Positions 11,173 through 21,689 of a DNA stretch of 64,000 nucleotides are shown here, one piece after another (position 1 is the stretch's first letter; each line of letters opens with the position of its first letter). The notes beneath the pieces were generated by a model. That model did no database searches. It saw only the letters and a program-made list of their open reading frames with translations, and had not been told where the DNA came from. Both the position numbers and the translations under genes were made by a program. The stretch is from Pinus tabuliformis (lineage: Eukaryota > Streptophyta > Pinopsida > Pinales > Pinaceae): assembly GCA_031772625.1 (NCBI GenBank), contig CM062820.1, positions 91,042,421 through 91,106,420 on the forward strand. Direction: 5' to 3'.

Positions 11173-11663
11173 AAAAAGGGTAAGCAGTGGGGTGTGTGGA
11201 GTACTAAAGAAGGTATGTTTTTGATGATTATTTTAGCATCTTTTCATTAAAACTTACAAACCTTTTGCATCATGAACTAGGTAGATGATAAGGAATTGTA
11301 ATAAAACTTGTAAGATTAATGTGAAAAATGAAAACACTGACAATTGTCATTTTCTTATGCAGGAAGAAGGAAAAACAAAAGACTGTCGTTCCAAAGGAAA
11401 GGACAAGGCTAGGTTAACCGCTGTCCCTTTGACAGGGAACCGTATGCAAACAAGGCAAACCAAATCAAAGCGTATCAGCCCTGGAAAGGAAATGGAGATA
11501 TCGGCTCGGCGCAAGAAAGTAAAGAGATAACTGAGAACCAACGGTTCGGCGAATCCCTCAGGATCCTTTGATCCTGAGGGATCGCTGCTTTAACTATTTT
11601 TGCACCTAGAAATCTCCGCCTTCGCCATTATGAAAGGGGCAGCATTGTTAGCCCGGGGGACTC
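11173..11663 (+). other. Spacer between El-1 aORF and 3' LTR with a small basic ORF
   Basis: GGGTAAGCAG (GT at 11180) and TTTTCTTATGCAG (ending 11362) look like a short intron. After the second site an open frame runs to 11530 and ends in basic residues (KSKRISP, ARRKKVKR) resembling a nuclear-localisation signal. El-4 has no counterpart, so coding status is doubtful. A 9-bp inverted repeat near 11562-11584 (GGATCCTTTGATCC type) is also visible. Confidence 0.35.
11651..11663 (+). other. El-1 polypurine tract before 3' LTR
   Basis: GCCCGGGGGACTC directly precedes TGTTATG, the LTR start. El-4 has TTGGGGGGTCTGA in the same place. The resulting LTR length, 1227 bp, is close to the 1246 bp of El-4, which supports the boundary. 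Confidence 0.6.
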
Positions 11664-12890
11664 TGTTATGTTTTTATGTAATTTCTCTTAAAGTTGAGAC
11701 TTTGATCATCGACTCTCGATTGAGAAGTGATCCACTGTAATTTTGTCTTATGCATTAATACAAACTCAATTGCTATTTCATCTTTGATTCTGGAATAACT
11801 TCAAGCGGTGTACCCCTAGAGGCTAAGGGCCCGGCCCTGGAGGAACACTTGCTCCTGTACTATTACTTTTGGTTTATGCATGGTTTGCTCATCAGCATTA
11901 TTTGGTAATCTGATATGTTCTGTTATTTTACATCACAGCTCTGTTATGTTTGATTTACTGAGTAATATCATTTCTGAAGACAGAACCATTATATTAACTT
12001 TGCAACGTATTATTGTTCCTTTAAGTGCTAATATAATATTTCCGATCTTTACAGAATATTGTTGTTGTTCAATTACAGAGTATCTGTGTGTACACTTGTT
12101 CATTGGTATTACTGAACTCATCTTAGGGATTATGTTTCCTTGCGATTGTTAAATCTATAGACGTTGATGTTCCATTCTGAAATACAGTCATATTCTTTAT
12201 AACTGAGATTGACAACCAAATTACCAGAATTAGATTACTATTAAGGTGTGTCGTGTGCATGTATGAGTGGCTTTCAAAAGTTGTTCTATAATCCATTATT
12301 AATTAGTGATGTTCCATTTCTGTGTGTTGTTCGATTCATCCTTAAAGGTAGAGGATTGCCATTTGATTTCTGTAGGACACGATTGTTGCATTTGATCCTG
12401 TAGACTAAGGTGTTGCTGCTTATTAGACTTAATTGTTGTTACAGTTTCCTGTTTGTTGTTCCATTTCTTATTTGTTGTTCCATTTCTTATTTGTCGTTCC
12501 ATTTCCTGTCATTTGCGTTATTGTTACTTTGGTGTGAAGAACGATCTAAGACTGTAGCAGGCATTGACATTTACTGTCTGGCCCCCAGATCGACGATTTG
12601 TTCCCTAATTTCCTTTGGCCCCATCAGTTTACAAAGGGATGAGTTACTGCTACTGAACCCTTGACTAATAAATTGCTTAGTTTTCTGAATGCATGGTTTA
12701 GTCTTTAAAAGTAGTTTGTTGTAAACAAGCATCCGTTTACTCTTGTATTTTTGAGCACTATACTACTAGCATTACTCTGGAAAATGATAGCCTCAGACTG
12801 AGACACTCTTTGAAATAACAAAACGTTCCTGGATTGACAAATTAATGTGAGGTAATTAGAGGTGAAAGAGATCATTTTTACAGCTCGACA
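11664..12890 (+). repeat. El-1 3' LTR (complete, 1227 bp)
   Basis: Runs from TGTTATG after the purine tract to CTCGACA. The last 410 bp match the 5' copy. The stretch CTTTGAAATAACA...GGATTGACAAATTAA also matches the El-4 LTR end, showing the two families are related. It contains a 19-bp tandem repeat at 12452-12508. I could not assign a firm TATA box. Confidence 0.82.
12452..12508 (+). repeat. 19-bp tandem repeat in El-1 LTR
   Basis: Three units: TTTGTTGTTCCATTTCTTA twice, then a version with TTTGTCG and CCTG. The GTTGTTCC core is the same word that forms the arms of the palindrome array. Confidence 0.85.
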
Positions 12891-13543
12891 ATCCCCACTA
12901 GATACCAACACTTGATTATATCCTGAAAACCCATCTAATAGGGACAACATTTCAGACCCAGAAACACACTGAAGGATGTGTTCCATAGAAGGGACAGGAT
13001 AATTATCCTTTTGTGATGCTTTGTTCAGGTTTCTAAAATCGATACACAGCCTGATGTCTCCATTTTTCTTTCTCACTGGCACGAGATTGGCTACCCAGCG
13101 GGTGTGTCTGACCGGAAAAATGATTTTAGCATCCAACATTTTGTTCAATTCTTTCTTCACCAATGGTTCCAGGCTTGGATGCATCTTGCGAAGTTTTTTT
13201 GGTAGGGCTTAGCCTCCTTTTCTAAAGGAATTACATGCTGCATAACGCTGGTATCAAAGGTTTTTAGGTCTCCATATGTCCATGCAAAGACGTCCTTGTA
13301 TTCTTTAAATAGCTTGACAAATGCAGCCTTTTCTTGTGGAGAGAACCCCAAGCCCAAATTAACATTTTTTGGGTCTTCTTTGGTTCCAAGGTTGACCGAT
13401 TCGTACTTCATGGAGGAGCTATGTGTTTTGCAATTCGTTGGCTTTTTGAATTTATCATATAGGTCATACAAGTCCTCCATCTTGACAACTGACTTGGGAA
13501 TTGTATTGAACTGATCCTTTTCCTCACCTTCCCTCTCATTCAT
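12891..13543 (-). pseudogene. El-2 RT, truncated by El-1
   Basis: From 13543 downward come the linker (VFAWTYGDLKTFDTS), a frameshift near 13180, then RT motifs RHTRWVANLVP, KKNGDIRLCIDFRN and DGFSGYNQVLV. The reading ends at an Asp codon at 12891-12893, where the El-1 LTR starts. The catalytic YxDD block, RNase H and integrase are therefore absent here. The upstream frame is shared with the protease/RNase H part, separated by a stop at 13556. Confidence 0.85.
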
Positions 13544-13555
13544 AAGCCTGTCATG

Positions 13556-14824
13556 TTATTTTTCATCGATGACTGCATTCTTGAATGTCTTCTCACAGTG
13601 CAAGAACTCCAAGATTTGCTCGTCATCTTCGAACACCTGCCAGTTTGAGATGTTATCAGGCATGGATGGTCTGAAAATCAATTCAACATAACATTTATTC
13701 TTCTTTAATCTAAAATCAGGCAAAAGTTTTGCAGCCATACCAGCCATCAGATCAACATCTTGGTTTTGTCCTCGAGGTATGTATGTGATATTAAAAGAAT
13801 CAAAACTATTAATTAAGCTCCATACCTCATGCTGGTACCTTACCAAGTGTGGCGAATTGCAGTGTATCCTTTTCCTTACCTGATCCATTATTATCTGTGA
13901 GTCACCAAAAACTTTAAGATTTTTCACCTTCATATCAATCACTTTCTTCAGGCCCTGCAACAAGCCTTCATACTCTATCATGTTGTTGGTGCACGTGAAT
14001 TCCAACAGGCTAGCTATCAGATGTTGGTTCCCTTGTGGATCATCGAGAACGCTCCCAGCACTTGCACCTTCAAGGCAGTTAGAGCCATCAAAGTAGAGTG
14101 TCCAAGATATAGAGTCTAGTGTTACATCAATTGAATTGCTTCCTACAAAACTAGTTCTATCATCTACTATATTACAAGGTGGTTCATCAGTTGGATTACA
14201 GGGGAGAGCTTCCAACTGTGTGTTTATTGCAGTTTCTTCAGTTATTTCTGCATGGAATTCTCCAAAACAGGTTTCTGTGGCACAAACATTGAAACTATAA
14301 TTCCCAAGGATAGAGTTGGTAAACATTACAGGTTCGTTGGGACCGTTTAGCTCCGTTACTACATACTTCATGTATCTTTCACGATCAACTCTCAGCATAT
14401 CACCCTTCCCCTTCTGAGGCAGCAAGAGATGGGACCAATCAGTTGAGAAATATCCATTCAGTTTTTCTGACCAATCCCTACTAAGTAGCATTCCATAAGC
14501 CTCGGGTATATCAACTACCACTATATCAATGACTTGTGTGTATTGTGGTTTAGCAGTCATCCGGATCAATACATCTTTCAATTCCCCAATTACTTTCACA
14601 TTTGTCCTATCTAATTGCATGATTCGAGTTCCAATTTTCTCAGGTACCACATGAAGTCTTTTAGCAACAGCATAAGGCATCATAGTGGACGAGGCACCTG
14701 AGTCTACCAAGCAGTTGTGTACATTCATGTTGAAGATTTCAAATGTGATAAGGAAAGGGGGAGTCATGGATTTTGATTTCCTTCCTATCATGGCTGCATT
14801 GACATCTTGGGGGTTTCGATTCAT
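13556..14824 (-). pseudogene. El-2 protease and archaeal-type RNase H
   Basis: 422 codons open on the minus strand. Residues about 1-130 form the retropepsin, with NCLVDSGASSTMMP (intact D-S-G) and LLSRDWSEKLNGYF. Residues about 230-370 form an RNase H of the archaeal/plant-additional type: LYFDGSNCLEGASAG (first Asp), NNMIEYEGLLQGL (Glu), KVFGDSQIIMDQV (Asp) and QDVDLMAGMAA (last Asp). All four catalytic acids are present. This RNase H lies between protease and RT, not after RT where the usual gypsy RNase H sits. El-7 has the same order. It could help remove the RNA template during reverse transcription. Confidence 0.88.
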
Positions 14825-15098
14825 TTTTTATAGGGTGGCTTCCATGGCTGCTGGCTTTTGGGCTGTGCTGGGAGTACTAACAGGTCTGGAGACTGACTTC
14901 TGGGTTTGGTTGCTTGGGATGGTGGGAGTTTTGCAGTTCCGCTCATTCATAGCTTTCAAGAGAAAATCTCTTTGCTACGTTAATTTCAGCAAATCAAAGT
15001 ATGTGATATTAGCCCTAGATTTCTTAAGATCATCCACAATATTGTAATCAATGTTATAAATAGGATAGGGCAGAGTAAACATACAGGTTTTTCCATTC
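14825..15098 (-). pseudogene. El-2 gag-protease linker
   Basis: Decayed coding sequence joining gag and protease on the minus strand. Stops and one frame change are present and no domain can be named. Confidence 0.4.
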
Positions 15099-16852
15099 TT
15101 AGGTGAGTTTACCATTTTGAGTCGCCTTCGTTGCAGTGGGAGATGCATTTTCTTTCTCTAGATGGTTTTCAACTGGGGTATTCTTGGACTGACCACTAGG
15201 TCTACTCTTCTCAACAGGGACTTTGGGAGTGGGTGCCTTCACAGGGCAGACATCTTTCTTGATCTGATCTATAGGATTCATCACACCCGCAAGTGGCCCC
15301 TTGCTTCATGTGTGGATTTCATTAGTGTGGATCTCTGCCATACTGTCTCCCTGGTCATCATTGTTCTCATTTGTATAGAAATCCCACAGTATGTTGATTC
15401 GATATTCTTCTTCCAAGGGCTCTTCTACTTGGTATTCTTCCTCATCTTCTTGTTCTGGCTCTAGCTCCACTATAGGTTCTTCTTGGTTAAGGAGAGATCT
15501 GATAAGAGCCAACTCTTCTGTATTTAAATTCCCTTCATTGGGTGGAGCAGGCAGTGCAAGTGGACCATGACCACCTTCTGTCTTCTTACAATAGAAAGGT
15601 TTGAAAGGTTTTATGTTGTTATACTCTCCTCCACTCCCGCTTGTACTCTCTACAGAATTGTTTTTCATATCAATCATTGTATTTTTCAACTTCTTAATGA
15701 TCCAATGCAAACCTTCTACATCTGTGGTATTCTTTTCTTTGGTTTCAGCCTCTTTGTTATCACTCCCATTATTCTTCTTGGCTGCTTGAGAGGCTTTCTT
15801 TTCTCTAGTTGTATGATGGCATGCTGTGAGACTGAGCATTTTATTCTCGACTGTTACTGCTTCATCAATAGCACCCTGTAAGGTTTGTGTGTTACTCCTT
15901 TTGACCCACATCGCAGTAGGGACAGGGAGAGCAGTGATGTAGAATTTCATGAGCACCTCCTCAGTAGGTCTAGCAGTGGTCGGGATTCTATTGAATAAGG
16001 TGTTGAACTGGATGTTAAAATCCTTAACCTTTTCTTTGGTTTCCATTTTCAAACGGGATAGTTCTAAAACAAAGGCCGCAGGGGTTTTGTCGTCGCCATA
16101 CTTGTCTAAAAAGGCCTTTTGAAAGGCAGCCCACAAGGTGATTGATCCGGTTCTCAAGCTAAAGTACCATGTGGAAGCTACACAATCAAGGTAAAGGGGA
16201 ATATGTGACATACTATATCTTCATCGACTACCCCCAACATGTGCATGGCCAAGAAGAAAGAGTGAATATGGTTATCAACGGTGTCTCCCTTCCTAGGGTT
16301 GAATTTAGGTAGCACTCTTTCTGCATTCTTGGGTAAGGGATGCTACTGCCCAGGTACCGCTATGGCGTCCTGAGCGAGCCAGGGAGGAAGTGCTCCCGGA
16401 GGAGGTGGGAGTTGGTTTCCACCCGGTTGAAGCTGGTTGCCACCTGGAAGAGGAACATTAGCCATATTGTGGATAAGGATGTTCTGGTTGAATGTTTCTT
16501 CAAGGCTTTCTCTATTAAGACTTCCCAAATCGGGCCAAGGATTACCTTCAGAGAGTGGATCTTCAGGAATTTCTTCCTAGGGAGTGTCAATACTTTGCAA
16601 GGATTCAAGCACAATATCTTCAAGAGACAGGGCTACAAATGTCTCTTCGTTTATGGAACAGATCCTTGGCTTTCTTTTAGTTGTTGGAGGTAAAGAGTGA
16701 AAGATGGGGAGCTGAGAGAGGGAACGAGCATAAGCCCGAGTAAGTATTCTGACTGGTTGTTCCTGAGTGACAGGATACTCCCACAGTGTCTCTTCTTCGA
16801 AATGAGGCTTTTCCGAATGAGAGGAAGGGTCTTTTCGACCTTCACGATCCAT
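15099..16852 (-). pseudogene. El-2 gag, broken
   Basis: ATG at 16852 on the minus strand lies about 70 bases after the primer site. The N-terminal part is Pro/Ser-rich and includes an imperfect GGNQL repeat (PLPGGNQLQPGGNQLPPPP). The gag core follows after a stop near 16343 and a frameshift near 16205 (ASTWYFSLRTGSI, FLDKYGDDK). The C-terminal part is acidic, with Glu runs near 15430-15480. Frames to 15099 agree; another shift leads into the protease at about 15000. Gag of El-7 has the same WYFSL-GSI core. Confidence 0.82.
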
Positions 16853-16922
16853 GCATTAATATTTTTGAGTCCATGCGGACATTTATAAATGAAATCATAA
16901 AAAGTTGTGGATGGCGGTTCGG

Positions 16923-16939
16923 CCCTCCTTCTAGCGCCA
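16923..16939 (-). other. El-2 primer-binding site
   Basis: Minus strand reads TGGCGCTAGAAGGAGGG, starting three bases after the LTR end (TGTCAACA). The identical 17 bases form the El-7 site at 45010. I cannot name the tRNA with confidence. Confidence 0.8.
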
Positions 16940-16942
16940 ATT

Positions 16943-18100
16943 TGTTGACATGGCGAATTTTCGCTATACCAACAAGGGGAACTAACCTAATCACAAACCC
17001 CAATTAGGCCTGCTTTTGTTTGGAATGCCTAGTTCCAACGGGTTTTAAGGGACCTCATAAACTGTTAAATGCGTTGAAAGATTGCTTCTGGGAAGAAGAC
17101 TTCAATTAAATCAACAAAATAAAACAGCTAACCTATATGTATCAAATCCTGTCTAAACTACTTAAGCTACTCTAATCTAGTCTTAACTATCCTAATCTAT
17201 CCTGCAAGAGCAAAACAAAAGGAGGTTAAACATCATATATAAATCCCAAGTTCAAATGAATCAATTACTGGTCCACATAAGAACAAGTTTGTATTAAATC
17301 CTAATCACAATGAAATTACTTGTATAGGAATATACATTCCTTTCCATACAAATAACACTTGCAACTGATGTTTAACAAAGTCTAGAATCAGCAACCTTTC
17401 ATGAATTATCAATGCTATTGAATTACATTCAAATAACCAAGAACAACCATGAACTGGTGGTTAACAATATGCACAAAGAAAATCACATTTATCTTTGTGC
17501 CAACAACAACACACTGATCCTAAACATATGAGAGAAAAGGGAAACAAATTTGAAACAACAGGCTCCTTCTTGAACCAAACAGTCCTCTTTATTCACAATA
17601 AATCAAAGTTGTTTTTCTCCAAACAAAAAGCCCTCCTCTCCTATTCAGAGGGAATATTTATGCAGCTGGAGATGACTCTTAGTCTTCCCTTAACCCTTTC
17701 GCCTTCCCCCTGTTTCCTTCGATATACAGATCAGAATACACAGATGTAGAACAATCGGTGTCACTGCTGACATGTAGAGGGCATTTTCTGTCACTGGAGC
17801 GCTTCGTTTCCTAGGGAAATGAGTAGATGTTGATTAGAAGAGGATGACTGTGTGTCATCTCTTCATGATGAAATCTGGGGTAGTTTCACTTTCAGAATAC
17901 ATAGGCAACACCTAGAAACTGACTAAGAATGCCAAAGGCCAGCTCTTTCAACATAACACATCCGCATATATGAGTTCTCCGGATCCGCTTATGCATCCTT
18001 TACTCCTTGCCTGTAGAGATAATAGACACCAGTCATGCTTATGAAAATACGACAGAAATGCTTTTAAAACATAAGTCTTGCCTTCATTGAACATTTATTA
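16943..18100 (-). repeat. El-2 5' LTR, outer edge unresolved
   Basis: Begins on the plus strand with TGTTGACATGGCG, so the minus-strand LTR ends in TGTCAACA. Its last 45 bases resemble the end of the El-6/El-7 LTR (CCCTTGTTG... CGA ...TCAACA). A TATA-like TATATA lies at about 17236-17244. With no second LTR in the window the start cannot be fixed. Confidence 0.55.
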
Positions 18101-18466
18101 CATCAAATGTGAAAGAATCGGCCCCTGATTTTAAATTTATGCATTGATTAAGTCCCACGAGTGCGAATCTGATTTATATTGAAAATCATGGCATAACACA
18201 TAACTGGATGGTATTTCAGAAAGGGTCTGAGTGGTAACCGATATTGCGAGGAAGGCCCCCAATTCCACTCTTCAAGTGACACGTAGCAGCTAGGAGGAAA
18301 GAGGATATCGCTTTTCGGGCAAGTATTCCTCGAGCTGCTTGTTCACCCGAAATTGGCGTGGACTGTTGGATCCACAAGGGTAGATCAATGGTGGAGGGAC
18401 TTGACACAGGAAAACACAGAAACCCCATGGCAGGAAAATATTGTAGATGGGAACCTATACCCTATC
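18101..18466. other. Unassigned DNA right of El-2
   Basis: No coding or structural signal that I can support. It may be El-2 LTR or flanking DNA. Confidence 0.3.
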
Positions 18467-18770
18467 GGGTCCGCCATATGGGTTTTTCCATTAAAAATCA
18501 AGACCAAAGCGTTTTATCGAATACACAGGAATATACGTGAAAACCCGTAGCCAGGCCATACAGTCAAACTTCAAAAATTATATACCAGAGCCTATAATCA
18601 TCGGCGGGTCCGCAGTATAACACTATCCTTTGAAAATCGGGTCTGAAGCATTTTTAACGAAAATACAAAGGAATACATGGGAAAACCTGCAACCGGTCCA
18701 TACAGCCAAACTTCAAAATTTATGCATCCGAATTGATAATTATCGGCGGGTCCGGAATATTGCAGCGTGA
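18467..18770. repeat. Imperfect tandem repeat, about 140 bp
   Basis: GGGTCCGC at 18467, 18606 and (as GGGTCCGG) 18748 marks two diverged units of 139 and 142 bp. They share ACAGTCAAACTTCAAAA, AATACACAGGAATA and TATCGGCGGGTCC-like blocks. It may be the U3 of an LTR. Confidence 0.7.
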
Positions 18771-18779
18771 CTTATATAA

Positions 18780-19010
18780 ATCTCTTGGGTTCCACCAATT
18801 GCGATATATGATGGGGCTTCTGGACTCGATAATGTATATATTACGGTTAATAAAGCCATCGGGTCCAGTAAACAGTGGCACGCTATATATATAAGCGCTG
18901 GACCTGCCCAATAACGATATGTGATATAGTTCCAGACTTGAAATATATAAATTTGGGTTGATAATTCCGTCAGGTCTGGAAGAGAGCAATGCGCAGTGTT
19001 GATTGCGATA
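18780..19010. repeat. Imperfect tandem repeat, about 113 bp
   Basis: Two units beginning near 18786 and 18899 share a pattern of TCCACC/TGCCC + AAT + CGATATxTGAT, then TGGACTC/CAGACTT, then GGTTxATAA, then GGGTCCAG/AGGTCTGG. It directly follows the 140-bp repeat. Confidence 0.55.
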
Positions 19011-19930
19011 GGCCAAAAAGGGGTGATTTATGCATATTTTTTAGTATTCCTATTATAAAGAGTTATAATGGAGATGAAGGTGCGATGGAAAGTTTTTGAG
19101 GGTTGAAAAGGTGCCGATGGAGGATATGAATGAAGGAATAGAAAGGGTTATAAATGGATCATGCAGCAGATGTTTAAAGAGGGGGGCTCAATCATTAGGA
19201 ATTGGAGATTTGGCTCGGCAACAAGTTAAAGTCTCTGGAATAAAACAGATCATTCGAGGAGGTGGAAGATCAACTTTAAGGGACCCATTCAAAATTGCTA
19301 CCAAGGCAGGCTTTTGGTAGGGTGGTAGTTTTGGAGTACCTCCCAAGCTACCAAAAATAACAGTGCCTCTTAGTGAGGGAGGTACTACATCATACTCTTT
19401 AGAATGAACCCGAAAATCTCGGTAGTGTCTCTACCTCATCACATCTGAACTTGAAAATACTAAACCTCCATAGGGCTGCTCCCTCTGAGCCTGCACAATC
19501 TCCATTTGCTCAGTCCTGTAAGCACTCATCCTCTTGGATCAAATACCACATGTGCAAATCACTCCAATATCGGATATGTAACATCATGATCCAATGAATA
19601 CTCTAGCCTACTAATTTGTAGTCCATCACATGAACAATATCGATCATGTTGATCTCGTCCATGGAAAATAAGCCCTCGAACTATCCTAACCATCAATGGC
19701 AAATCAACGGAAGCCCATGATTGGTATTATGCCCTACAACAAACTGTTGTTTACTAGGCTCTCCACCAATCCACCAGAACTCCTAGCCAATCTCGTTGCC
19801 AAGATAGTCAAGACCACATCTCCTTTCTTCAGTTGAACCCTCTACTCCATGATATAGACATCCACAACTCCCTCTGAGTTGCTTCGTTGCACACACTCTG
19901 ATTCACTGTCCCTCAAAGTAGCTCAAACAT
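19011..19930. other. Unassigned DNA, possibly interior of El-3
   Basis: The only long open frame (19096-19320) shows no recognisable domain. GGTAG...ACCTCCCAAGCTACC around 19320-19350 forms an imperfect inverted repeat. On the minus strand this would be the internal region after the El-3 primer site, but I see no gag signature. Confidence 0.3.
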
Positions 19931-20423
19931 GCTCTGATACCATGTTGAATTGCCACAACCCTGGCGTTTGGGATAGAATCTTAAATCATTGACGCTACCA
20001 AACCAAAGATCGCAGCGAAACTACTTTGCACAATGGAATATAAACAACAATAAATCTACTAGTGCACAAAATATAGACCAATTTTTACAATTTTCAACCC
20101 AACTTCATTATATTAATAAAATTGAATAATACAACAGTCTAGGACTCTCGTACCAGGGATAATGGCCCTCAAATATCTACTAGTACAAGAATACAAAACT
20201 GGGGCTTGGTGTCAATCCATCGACAACCAATCTACCCTCAACAAGATACTCTAACCATCTGGTTTTCGCATGCTCTCTCAGCTCCTCTCGATCATACCAT
20301 GTACCTGCCCAGTTCTTCGACTCCCGATTTGCAGCATTGCCTCTATCAATGATCCAAGTCCATCTGGTCACTGAACCTTTCCTATCCAATCTGATCACTA
20401 GTTGTGCCTTAGTCCATCAAGGG
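19931..20423 (-). mobile_element. El-3: LTR remnant with initiator-Met-type primer site
   Basis: Plus-strand GCTCTGATACCA at 19931-19942 is the complement of TGGTATCAGAGC, the classical iMet primer site. It is followed at once by TGTTGAATTGCC, the end of a minus-strand LTR. The LTR runs right until El-4 begins at 20424, so it is probably cut by that insertion. No pol is visible, so Copia versus Gypsy cannot be settled. Confidence 0.6.
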
Positions 20424-20741
20424 TGTTGGGTGCAACTTTTATGCATACTTTAGATACCTCTTTCACCCATTTTTGACCATTTTACCTTTGAACCTGTGAG
20501 TTTTACATCCTAATTATTGTTTTCTGGTTATAAGAAGCAACTCTTGTTGTGACATATTATTTTTCCATTTTTGTTAAATATGAATGAAGTGATATATTTT
20601 TTAAGGCTAACCAGAGTAAGTGTGGAAGAAGTTCTCTGGCTCTTTTTCTTTTAGTGTTGCCCATGAATTCAAGGCCAAAGGATGGAGAGTTGTGTTGTTA
20701 ATTCAAAAATATGCTTTGAGGATTTGTTGCTACAAACCATT

Positions 20742-20812
20742 GTTGTTACACCGCAAGTCGTTGTTATACCTCAAGTTGTTGTTACACCACGGATGTTGTT
20801 ACGCCGCAATTG
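20742..20812 (+). repeat. 18-bp tandem repeat in El-4 5' LTR
   Basis: Four units of GTTGTTACACCGCAAG type. The 3' LTR has only two (39454-39490), so unit number changed after insertion or during replication. Confidence 0.8.
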
Positions 20813-20982
20813 TTAAAGACCGTGGGTACTATTCCACGAGACAGCTGTCGTGAAGCATGAATTATCTATGGGCGGTTAAGGAATCTAGGCGGTTATGATT
20901 TTAGAAAATGATGTAACTTGAATATGCCTTGTATTTAGAAACCAATTGTAACAATTTCTATTTTATTTTAATATTGATCAGC

Positions 20983-21004
20983 ATGAGAATCGTGAGATTC
21001 TCAT
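20983..21004 (+). promoter_or_regulatory. Inverted repeat upstream of El-4 TATA box
   Basis: ATGAGAATC, GTGA, GATTCTCAT: perfect 9-bp arms, 35 bp before the TATA box. It is unchanged in the 3' LTR (about 39660-39682). Confidence 0.6.
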
Positions 21005-21038
21005 GACTGATTTGTTCCCTATTTGGGCATGTAAACTT

Positions 21039-21046
21039 TATAAAAG
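21039..21046 (+). promoter_or_regulatory. El-4 5' LTR TATA box
   Basis: TATAAAAG, conserved in the 3' LTR at 39718-39725. Confidence 0.65.
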
Positions 21047-21672
21047 AATTCAGTTCCATGGAAGGGAACAAGAAGGAAACACAAGATAGTATCGTCATTT
21101 TGATTTTGTAATTCACAGCTATTTCAATACAAGAACATCATTGGTGATGCTTTTATAGATTCTGCGTTGAATCCTTAACTAGTTCACATTTCATCCCTAC
21201 GCCATGCTAGGGAGGAAGATCTCTCCTTTTTAGCAGGGATTGTAGTAGTATTTGTAGCAGTACATTACTTATTTCTTTCTCATAAGTGTGAAGTTATTGT
21301 TGTCGCTTTATAATTCACACAGTAGATTTACTTCTGTTTTTCATATTTATGATATGTTGTTACACATGATTGATTTAAGTTGTAATATTTGACCAGCTGG
21401 CTCAATCATTGATATGGTGTGTGGTGCGCCCTTTTCTTGGTAAAACATGAACTGTGATTTCATTCCTATAGAATGCTTTTGATTTTTGCATGGGTGTTTA
21501 ATTTTTGCAATTGGTTCAACGACATTTCTTTCTGTTCTTTATTTCTATCCTTGGTTGTTATGTATCAACACAGATAGTGTAGACACCTTTGAAATAAACA
21601 GACCTACCCTGGTTGACAATTAAATGGTTGCAGTTTAGTCAATTAAATAGTGATTAAACCGGCACAACATTT

Positions 21673-21689
21673 TGGTGTCGTTTTCGGGG
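21673..21689 (+). other. El-4 primer-binding site, decayed tRNA-Asp type
   Basis: TGGTGTCGTTTTCGGGG, 13 of 17 positions as in the tRNA-Asp complement; position and spacing are as in El-1. Confidence 0.7.

Larger units (their letters stand above)
1..12890 (+). mobile_element. El-1: Athila-like Ty3/gypsy LTR retrotransposon, 5' end outside window
   Basis: Bases 1-410 align without gaps to 12481-12890, so these are the two LTR ends of one element. Between them, in order, are a tRNA-Asp-type primer site, gag, protease, RT, RNase H, integrase, a palindrome array, a noncoding block, an extra ORF and a purine tract. The RT and integrase wording (DGFSGYNQI, PFGLCN, YMDD) and the DLGA protease motif fit the Athila lineage. 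By eye 14 of 410 LTR positions differ, nearly all transitions. Gag and pol carry many stops, so the copy is dead. It lies in the RT gene of El-2; the 5' target flank is outside the window. Confidence 0.9.
12891..18100 (-). mobile_element. El-2: Tat-like Ty3/gypsy element, 3' part lost at El-1 insertion
   Basis: On the minus strand the order is LTR end (16943), primer site, gag, protease, archaeal-type RNase H, then RT, which stops at 12890 where the El-1 LTR begins. Hence El-1 inserted into El-2. The continuation of El-2 pol must lie before the window. The outer edge of its LTR is not resolved; the end given is approximate. RT and protease agree with El-7, and both use the same primer-site sequence, so they belong to one clade. 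Confidence 0.8.
20424..21669 (+). repeat. El-4 5' LTR (1246 bp)
   Basis: From TGTTGGGTGCAAC to GGCACAACA, with the primer site three bases later. It contains an 18-bp repeat (20742-20812), an inverted repeat (20983-21004) and a TATA box (21039). CTTTGAAATAAACA...GGTTGACAATTAA near its end matches the El-1 LTR. Confidence 0.9.

Noticed and set aside
19096-19320. 74-codon ORF in unassigned DNA
   Set aside because: No domain, no conserved neighbour, and length is within chance expectation.
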